A stretch of 64,000 bases of DNA from positions 9,052,001 to 9,116,000 of the forward strand of contig NZ_CP109149.1 in NCBI RefSeq assembly GCF_035920345.1. Reading direction: 5' to 3'. A program made the position numbers and the translations under genes. Positions within the stretch are counted from its first letter, which is position 1, and each line of letters opens with the position of its first letter. The stretch is from Nocardia vinacea. Lineage in GTDB: Bacteria > Actinomycetota > Actinomycetes > Mycobacteriales > Mycobacteriaceae. The notes under the pieces were generated by a model. The model was not told where the DNA came from, made no database searches, and worked only from the letters and a program-made list of their open reading frames with translations. This document shows positions 59,432-64,000 of this stretch, piece after piece.

Positions 59432-60268
59432 ATGAAGAAGACCGCTGCTGTTATCGGTGCGCTGGCCAGCGCCGCAGTACTCACGGCCTGTGGGCCGGAC
59501 GAATCGCCGACGACCGGGGGCGGATCGTCGGTGACCGCGACACCGGCCGCGTCGGTGACGGCGACACCGGCCGCGTCGGTGACGGCGACACCGGCCGCGT
59601 CGGTGACGGCGACACCGGCCGCGTCGGTGACGGCGACACCGGCTGCGTCGACGACCGTCGCCGGATCGCCTCGAGCCGAAACCTTCACCGCGACAACAGT
59701 TCATCTCGAGGGTGCCGGGTACAAGATCGACGTGCCCCAGGTGAGCGGTGGAAAGGCCGATGCCAGAGCCGAATTCAACGCGGCTGTGCAGGCCGGGGCG
59801 CAGGAGTGGATCGACCGCATCACGCGTCCGGGCGATTCGGTCACCGGCGGTGACAGTCAGGTCGTCCGCATCGGTTCGCGGGTGCTCAGCGGGCATCTGG
59901 TCGTCATCATGTACTCCGAGGGCGCCGCGCACCCGAACAGCTTCGACGCCGCGCACGTCACCAACATCGATACCGGCAAGGCCATCACCCTGCCCGACCT
60001 GTTCACCGATCTGCAGCAGGGCCTGAACACGCTCTCGACTCAGGCCGAGGCTCAGGTGCAGCAGAATCCGCGAGCGACCGGCTACAGCAAGAGCCTGCTC
60101 ACCCCCGTCGCCGAGCACTTCCAGACCTGGGTCGCCACGCCGGAGGGTATGCGGATCTATCTCGGTGAAATCGCGTCGCACGCCGCGGGCAATATTGATG
60201 TCACCGTGCCGTGGTCCGCGCTGGACGGCGTGCTGAAGCCAGGGATGCGCGCGGTCGTCAGCAGCTGA
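59432..60268 (+). CDS. DUF3298-type lipoprotein with Thr/Pro linker repeats
   Basis: A 278-residue lipoprotein. The signal peptide ends in lipobox LTAC (Cys 20). A linker of five SVTATPAA repeats follows, then a domain (about 85-278) with VHLEGAGYKIDVPQVSGGKA, VVIMYSEGAAHPNSF and LPDLFTDLQQGLNTL. This resembles the DUF3298/RsiV-like fold found in peptidoglycan- or lysozyme-sensing proteins. GGAG precedes the ATG. A paralogue without the repeats follows 66 nt downstream (60334-61020), so this is a tandem duplication. The protein is anchored outside the membrane; its ligand is unknown. Confidence 0.8.
   Translation: MKKTAAVIGALASAAVLTACGPDESPTTGGGSSVTATPAASVTATPAASVTATPAASVTATPAASVTATPAASTTVAGSPRAETFTATTVHLEGAGYKIDVPQVSGGKADARAEFNAAVQAGAQEWIDRITRPGDSVTGGDSQVVRIGSRVLSGHLVVIMYSEGAAHPNSFDAAHVTNIDTGKAITLPDLFTDLQQGLNTLSTQAEAQVQQNPRATGYSKSLLTPVAEHFQTWVATPEGMRIYLGEIASHAAGNIDVTVPWSALDGVLKPGMRAVVSS
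59528..59647 (+). repeat. Five tandem 24-bp repeats in the lipoprotein linker
   Basis: TCGGTGAC(C/G)GCGACACCGG plus four bases repeats five times without interruption, encoding SVTATPAA. The units are nearly identical at DNA level, so copy number may vary between strains. Confidence 0.92.
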
Positions 60269-60333
60269 TGAAACGGCCATAGCTCGCGGTGGTACGTTCT
60301 CGGGCACGAACGCGAGCTATTCGGGGAGGCGAA

Positions 60334-61020
60334 ATGAGGAAGACCGCTGCCGCTGTCCTGGTCGGCGTCCTGTTCGCCGTGCTGACGGCGTGCGGGTCCG
60401 CCGACCGGGCCCATTCGACCGCGGCACCGGCCTTCACCGCGACCTCGATTCGGCTGGAGGGCCCCTGGTACTCCTTCGACCTGCCGCAGGTCGAAGGCGG
60501 AACCGAGGATGCGCGCACCGACTTCAACGACGGCTTGCGCGCCGAGCTGGATCCGTTCCTCCGGACCGCAGCGCCGGACCGGGCGGTCAAGGGATTCAAC
60601 AGCGAGGTCGCCCATATCGGCCGCCATGTGCTCAGCGGTGTGCTCGGCGTCGAGGTCGAGGTCGACGGCGGCAAGCTGCATCCGACCACCTTCAAGCGCA
60701 CTCATGTGACCGATATCGACGACGGTAAGGCGCTCACGCTGCCGGATCTGTTCACCGATCTGCAGCTGGGGCTCGATCGGCTGTCGGAGCAGGCGGCGGT
60801 GCAGGTACCCAAGTCCCGCGTCGGCACCAACCCCTACGACAAGCAGCGCATCGCACCGGCCGTGGAGAACTTCAAGGACTGGCTGGCCATGCCCGACGGT
60901 CTGCGCGTCTACCTCGGGGAGATCGCCTCGCACGCGCTGGGCTATATCGACATCACGATCCCGTGGTCCGAACTCGACGGAGTGCTGAAGCCGGGTCTGC
61001 GGGCGGTTGTCAGCAGTTGA
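60334..61020 (+). CDS. DUF3298-type lipoprotein, paralogue
   Basis: A 228-residue lipoprotein with signal peptide and lipobox LTAC (Cys 20). Its main domain is clearly paralogous to the preceding gene: IRLEGPWYSFDLPQVEGGTE, LPDLFTDLQLGLDRLSEQAA, MPDGLRVYLGEIASHALGYI, and an end almost identical to its neighbour (DGVLKPGLRAVVSS). It lacks the SVTATPAA linker. GGGGAGG is the ribosome-binding site. The pair lies just before nadD. Confidence 0.8.
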   Translation: MRKTAAAVLVGVLFAVLTACGSADRAHSTAAPAFTATSIRLEGPWYSFDLPQVEGGTEDARTDFNDGLRAELDPFLRTAAPDRAVKGFNSEVAHIGRHVLSGVLGVEVEVDGGKLHPTTFKRTHVTDIDDGKALTLPDLFTDLQLGLDRLSEQAAVQVPKSRVGTNPYDKQRIAPAVENFKDWLAMPDGLRVYLGEIASHALGYIDITIPWSELDGVLKPGLRAVVSS

Positions 61021-61068
61021 CCGTCCGGCCCCGGCCCGGACCGAACCGACCGGTTAAGCTCGGCTCTC

Positions 61069-61710
61069 ATGCAGGAGAACGGTCGGCGTCGACGCAAGCT
61101 GGGGGTGATGGGTGGCACCTTCGACCCCATCCACCACGGCCACCTCGTCGCCGCCAGCGAGGTCGCGAACCGGTTCGAACTGGACGAAGTGATCTTCGTC
61201 CCGACCGGACAGCCGTGGCAGAAGGCCGATAGGCAGGTCAGCCCGGCCGAGGATCGCTATCTCATGACCGTGATCGCGACCGCTTCCAACCCCCGATTCT
61301 CGGTCAGCCGGGCCGATATCGACCGGGGTAAGGTCACCTACACCGTCGACACCCTGCGCGAGATGCGCACCAAGCATCCCGACGCCGAGTTGTACTTCAT
61401 CACCGGAGCTGACGCGCTCGCCAATATCTTGACGTGGCAGGATTGGGCGGAGTTGTTCGAACTGGCGAAATTCGTCGGGGTGAGCCGACCGGGGTATGAG
61501 CTGAACACCGATCATCTCGAAGAGCATCTGCGCGACCTGCCGGTCGATGCGGTGACCATGATCGAGGTCCCGGCGTTGGCGATCTCATCGAGTGAATGCC
61601 GTCGCCGCGCCGCCGAGAACCGGCCGGTGTGGTACCTCGTGCCCGACGGCGTCGTGCAGTACATATCGAAGCGGCATTTATATGTGCCCGTAGGAGTGGA
61701 AGGTATTTAA
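61069..61710 (+). CDS. nadD: Nicotinate-nucleotide adenylyltransferase
   Basis: Adenylates nicotinate mononucleotide to deamido-NAD, a key step of NAD synthesis. The 213-residue protein has the nucleotidyltransferase motif [12 protein letters not shown] (about 15-26) and the C-terminal ISSSECRRR (about 175; ISxTxxR type), with [10 protein letters not shown] and [14 protein letters not shown] between. rsfS follows after 1 nt and gpgP after that, the conserved actinobacterial order. The ATG at 61069 lacks a strong ribosome-binding site, but the family N-terminus is close to it. Confidence 0.95.
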   Translation: MQENGRRRRKLGVMGGTFDPIHHGHLVAASEVANRFELDEVIFVPTGQPWQKADRQVSPAEDRYLMTVIATASNPRFSVSRADIDRGKVTYTVDTLREMRTKHPDAELYFITGADALANILTWQDWAELFELAKFVGVSRPGYELNTDHLEEHLRDLPVDAVTMIEVPALAISSSECRRRAAENRPVWYLVPDGVVQYISKRHLYVPVGVEGI

Positions 61711-61711
61711 T

Positions 61712-62164
61712 TTGAGCGCATCTGTCGAGTCGGTGGAGATGGCGCAGGTCGCCGCGCGCGCGGCGGACGAGAAGCTGGCCACCGACGTCGTGGTGCTCGA
61801 CGTGTCCGAGCAGTTGGTGATCACCGACTGCTTCGTGATCGCCTCCGCGCCGAACGAGCGTCAGGTCAATGCCATCGTCGACAATGTCGAGGAGAAGCTC
61901 CGCGCGGCCGGGCACAAGCCGGTCCGGCGCGAGGGGACCCGCGAGGGCCGGTGGGCACTGCTGGATTACGTCGACATCGTCGTGCACATCCAGCACAATG
62001 ACGAACGCAATTTTTATGCGCTGGAACGGCTCTGGAAGGATTGTCCGGCGGTTCCGGTGGACGGGATCGCGGCCGGGACCGATGTGTTCAAGCACACCGA
62101 GTCCGAGGGTGTCGCGGTGCGTGGTGAAGCGGGGGAAGAACACGTGAGCGAGCGTAGCGAGTGA
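61712..62164 (+). CDS. rsfS: Ribosomal silencing factor RsfS
   Basis: Binds L14 and blocks 30S-50S joining during starvation. The 150-residue protein shows DVVVLDVSEQLVITDCFVIA, the family core, then GTREGRWALLDYVDIVVHIQ and RNFYALERLWKDCPAV. The TTG start at 61712 follows GGAAGG in the end of nadD. The last residues (HVSERSE) are encoded by extragenic GAGCGAGCGTAGCGAG repeat sequence, suggesting that a repeat has been captured into the gene end. Confidence 0.95.
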   Translation: MSASVESVEMAQVAARAADEKLATDVVVLDVSEQLVITDCFVIASAPNERQVNAIVDNVEEKLRAAGHKPVRREGTREGRWALLDYVDIVVHIQHNDERNFYALERLWKDCPAVPVDGIAAGTDVFKHTESEGVAVRGEAGEEHVSERSE

Positions 62165-62219
62165 ACCATCAATACTGCGAGCATGCTCGCAGCGGAGCCG
62201 AGCGAAGCGAGGCGTAGCT
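62145..62219. repeat. GAGCGAGCGTAGCGAG repeat with central palindrome
   Basis: The segment from the rsfS end to the gpgP start contains GAGCGAGCGTAGCGAG, the perfect 18-bp palindrome CTGCGAGCATGCTCGCAG (62175-62192), then GAGCGAAGCGAGGC. It can fold into a strong hairpin between two co-oriented genes. Confidence 0.65.
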
Positions 62220-62879
62220 GTGAGCAAGTATGCCGGCGTCCGCACGCTGATCCTGCTGCGGCACGGGCAGACCGAGTGGAATGCAGCCGACCGGATGCAG
62301 GGGCAAATCGACACCGATCTCACCGAGCTCGGTCGTCGTCAGGCGAAAGAGGCCGCGCGCGAACTGGTTTCGCGCAATGCGATCGCCATCGTGTCCTCCG
62401 ATCTGCGGCGCGCCTTCGATACCGCCTCGGCGTTGGCCGACCACACCGATGTTCCGGTGGTCCAGGATCGGCGGCTACGGGAAACCAACCTCGGCGACTG
62501 GGAGGGGTTGACCCATCTGGAGGTCGACGCCGACTATCCGGGCGCGCGGGTCGCGTGGCGCTTGGATGCGGCCTATACCCCGCCCGGCGGTGAGAGCAAG
62601 CTCGAGGTCGGCACACGGTCCCTACCGGTTGTTCGAGAATTGTTCGCCGAGCGGCAGGATTGGCCAGGCCGGACTATCATCCTGGTGGCGCACGGCGGGC
62701 TGATCGCCGCCCTCACGGCCGCGCTGCTCGACCTGCCGCCGCTGAACTGGCCTGTCCTAGGGGGATTGGCCAATACCAGCTGGGTGCAGCTGAGCAGTCA
62801 CGGTCCGAGCATCGATCAGCCCGGTTGGCGCCTGGATGTGTGGAATGCAGCGGCGAAGGTGGCCCCGGATGTCCTCTGA
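62220..62879 (+). CDS. gpgP: Glucosyl-3-phosphoglycerate phosphatase (histidine phosphatase)
   Basis: A 219-residue histidine phosphatase. The catalytic RHGQTEWN is at about 14-21, with the second His in [17 protein letters not shown] (about 160) and [20 protein letters not shown] between. In mycobacteria the gene at this place (after rsfS, before octT) is GpgP, which dephosphorylates glucosyl-3-phosphoglycerate in methylglucose lipopolysaccharide synthesis. By motifs alone it could be any cofactor-independent-type phosphatase, but synteny supports GpgP. GTG 62220 starts it; it overlaps octT by 11 bp. Confidence 0.9.
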   Translation: MSKYAGVRTLILLRHGQTEWNAADRMQGQIDTDLTELGRRQAKEAARELVSRNAIAIVSSDLRRAFDTASALADHTDVPVVQDRRLRETNLGDWEGLTHLEVDADYPGARVAWRLDAAYTPPGGESKLEVGTRSLPVVRELFAERQDWPGRTIILVAHGGLIAALTAALLDLPPLNWPVLGGLANTSWVQLSSHGPSIDQPGWRLDVWNAAAKVAPDVL

Positions 62880-64000
62880 AGAACCGGTTCGGCAGGTACC
62901 GGATGAATTGTTCCGTCGGGTTTCGGCGAAGCCCGAACGGGCGATCCCGGACGCGCTGTTCGGACCTCCCCCGGTGCAGCAGGTCGAGCCGGAGGAACCG
63001 GCCGAGTCGCAGTCGGCCGAGTCCGACAGCGACGAATCGGTTGCCGCCGCCGACTCCGGGGAAGGTAACGAGGAGCCCGCCGCGCACGTGACGGAGTTCG
63101 GAACCGGCGCGGAGCCGGCGGAACCGGCGAGTGAACCACCGGAAGGTGTTGCGGCAGCTTCCGATACGGATATCGCGGCGTCGACCGATGAGTCGGTGAT
63201 CGGCACTGCTCGCAAAGACGAGTCCATAGCTCCCGCAGCGGAATCCGCGCCCGAGGTCACGGCTGCGTTTTCGGCAAGTGGTGGCGAGTCCACAGTCGAT
63301 TCGGTGGTCGACGATCCCGAATCGGTACCCGCGCTCGAATCGGTTATCGACGACGAGGTTTCGGCCGCCGTAGCCGAACCGGCATCGACCGATGATTCGG
63401 ATCGCCCGGTGCTGCTGGTGATCGCGGACTCACTGTCCTACTTCGGTCCGAAGGGCGGCTTGCCCGCGGACCATCCGAAGATCTGGCCGAATCTGGTCGG
63501 CGCCGAACTCGATTGGGATGTCGAGCTGATCGGGCGGATCGGCTGGACCTGCCGGGACGCGTACTGGGCGCTGATCGGCGACCCCCGGGTGTGGGCCGCG
63601 GTACCGCGCGCGGGTGCGGTCGTCTTCGCGGTCGGTGGCATGGACACTTTGCCCTCGCCGCTGCCGACCGCGCTGCGCGAGTTGATCCGCTATGTGCGCC
63701 CGCCGGTGCTGCGTCGTGGAGTGCGCTCCACCTACAACTGGCTGCAGCCCAAGCTGTCGAAACTCGGTCGCCCCGTGGCATTGCCGCCGAAGGTGAGCGT
63801 GGACTACCTGGAGCAGTCGCGCGAAGCGCTGGCCCAGCTGCGTCCGGATCTGCCGGTCGTCGCGGTACTGCCGTCCGTGCACAACTGTGCCGCCTACGGG
63901 CATGTGCACAGTGGCCGGGAGCGTGCCGTGCAGGCGCTGCGCGCATGGTCGGCCAAGACTTCCGTCCCGCTGGTCGATCTCGGTGAAGCGGTGCGCGAGG
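62869..64000 (+). CDS. octT: SGNH-type acyltransferase (OctT-like) with acidic N-terminal extension, 3' end outside window
   Basis: The frame opens at ATG 62869 inside the end of gpgP and runs past the window end (377 codons seen). Residues 1 to about 178 are an acidic, Glu/Ala/Ser/Val-rich low-complexity region (for example [16 protein letters not shown]). From about 180 a SGNH hydrolase fold begins: [20 protein letters not shown] (block I GDS-like, here ADS), with [11 protein letters not shown] further on. By synteny it is OctT, the octanoyltransferase of diglucosylglycerate in methylglucose lipopolysaccharide synthesis. Mycobacterial OctT lacks so long an acidic extension. The C-terminal catalytic region is not visible. 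Confidence 0.82.
   Translation, partial: MSSEEPVRQVPDELFRRVSAKPERAIPDALFGPPPVQQVEPEEPAESQSAESDSDESVAAADSGEGNEEPAAHVTEFGTGAEPAEPASEPPEGVAAASDTDIAASTDESVIGTARKDESIAPAAESAPEVTAAFSASGGESTVDSVVDDPESVPALESVIDDEVSAAVAEPASTDDSDRPVLLVIADSLSYFGPKGGLPADHPKIWPNLVGAELDWDVELIGRIGWTCRDAYWALIGDPRVWAAVPRAGAVVFAVGGMDTLPSPLPTALRELIRYVRPPVLRRGVRSTYNWLQPKLSKLGRPVALPPKVSVDYLEQSREALAQLRPDLPVVAVLPSVHNCAAYGHVHSGRERAVQALRAWSAKTSVPLVDLGEAVRE

Noticed and set aside
59528..59647. Possible CRISPR or operator array from five 24-bp repeats
   Set aside because: Units are directly adjacent, in frame, and encode SVTATPAA in a lipoprotein linker.

Overview
The window is high-GC actinobacterial chromosomal DNA with GTG/TTG starts and tightly overlapping ATGA operons. 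Several genes point to the mycolic-acid group (Mycobacteriales), most plausibly Nocardia: RNase E with an acidic/Ala-Val tail, the rplU-rpmA-obgE-proB and proA-nadD-rsfS-gpgP-octT blocks in their mycobacterial order, EspG and PPE-like type VII secretion proteins, a mymA/lipR/sadH-like operon, a PknK-like kinase and XRE-DUF397 pairs. The genus assignment is inference; no rRNA gene is present to confirm it.

Layout. (1) 1-6165 is core: the end of rne, then rplU, rpmA, obgE, proB. (2) 6162-9717 holds a decayed vapC toxin gene and a minus-strand ESX accessory group (espG, a small helical protein, a proline-rich PPE-like protein) with two kinds of tandem repeat. (3) 9969-21083 is a plus-strand, mostly translationally coupled biosynthetic operon: PEP-utilising phosphotransferase, acyl-AMP ligase fused to a nucleotidyltransferase, acyl carrier protein, thioester-reductase-like SDR, NDK-like protein, AfsA-like hotdog protein, nitroreductase and UbiA-type prenyltransferase. 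This is the best candidate for an undescribed system. (4) 21084-29883 holds small proteins, a MerR regulator, a minus-strand lipid-modification operon (alpha/beta hydrolase, SDR, ferritin-like diiron protein, Baeyer-Villiger-type monooxygenase), a hydroxyacid dehydrogenase and a stand-alone LigD polymerase domain. (5) 29884-41122 holds MarR with an MFS pump, an isochorismatase-like enzyme, a RecQ-PRTase helicase, RtcB, a DsbA-like protein, and a FluG-like amidohydrolase/glutamine-synthetase pair. (6) 41277-51124 is accessory: a PknK-like kinase, a secreted esterase flanked by duplicated terminator/DUF397 sequence, XRE-DUF397, small genes, a PQQ-type beta-propeller protein and a frameshifted DUF2510 gene. 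(7) 51200-64000 returns to core: proA, MoxR-VWA, HSP90-TPR, a SnoaL-like protein, two paralogous lipoproteins, nadD, rsfS, gpgP and a partial octT.

proB and proA act in one pathway but lie about 45 kb apart, with accessory genes filling the interval. A 24-bp imperfect hairpin repeat recurs through the first 26 kb. It is mostly intergenic, but it is translated in frame inside two genes and has multiplied in tandem inside one of them. No rRNA, tRNA, CRISPR array or intact insertion sequence was seen.
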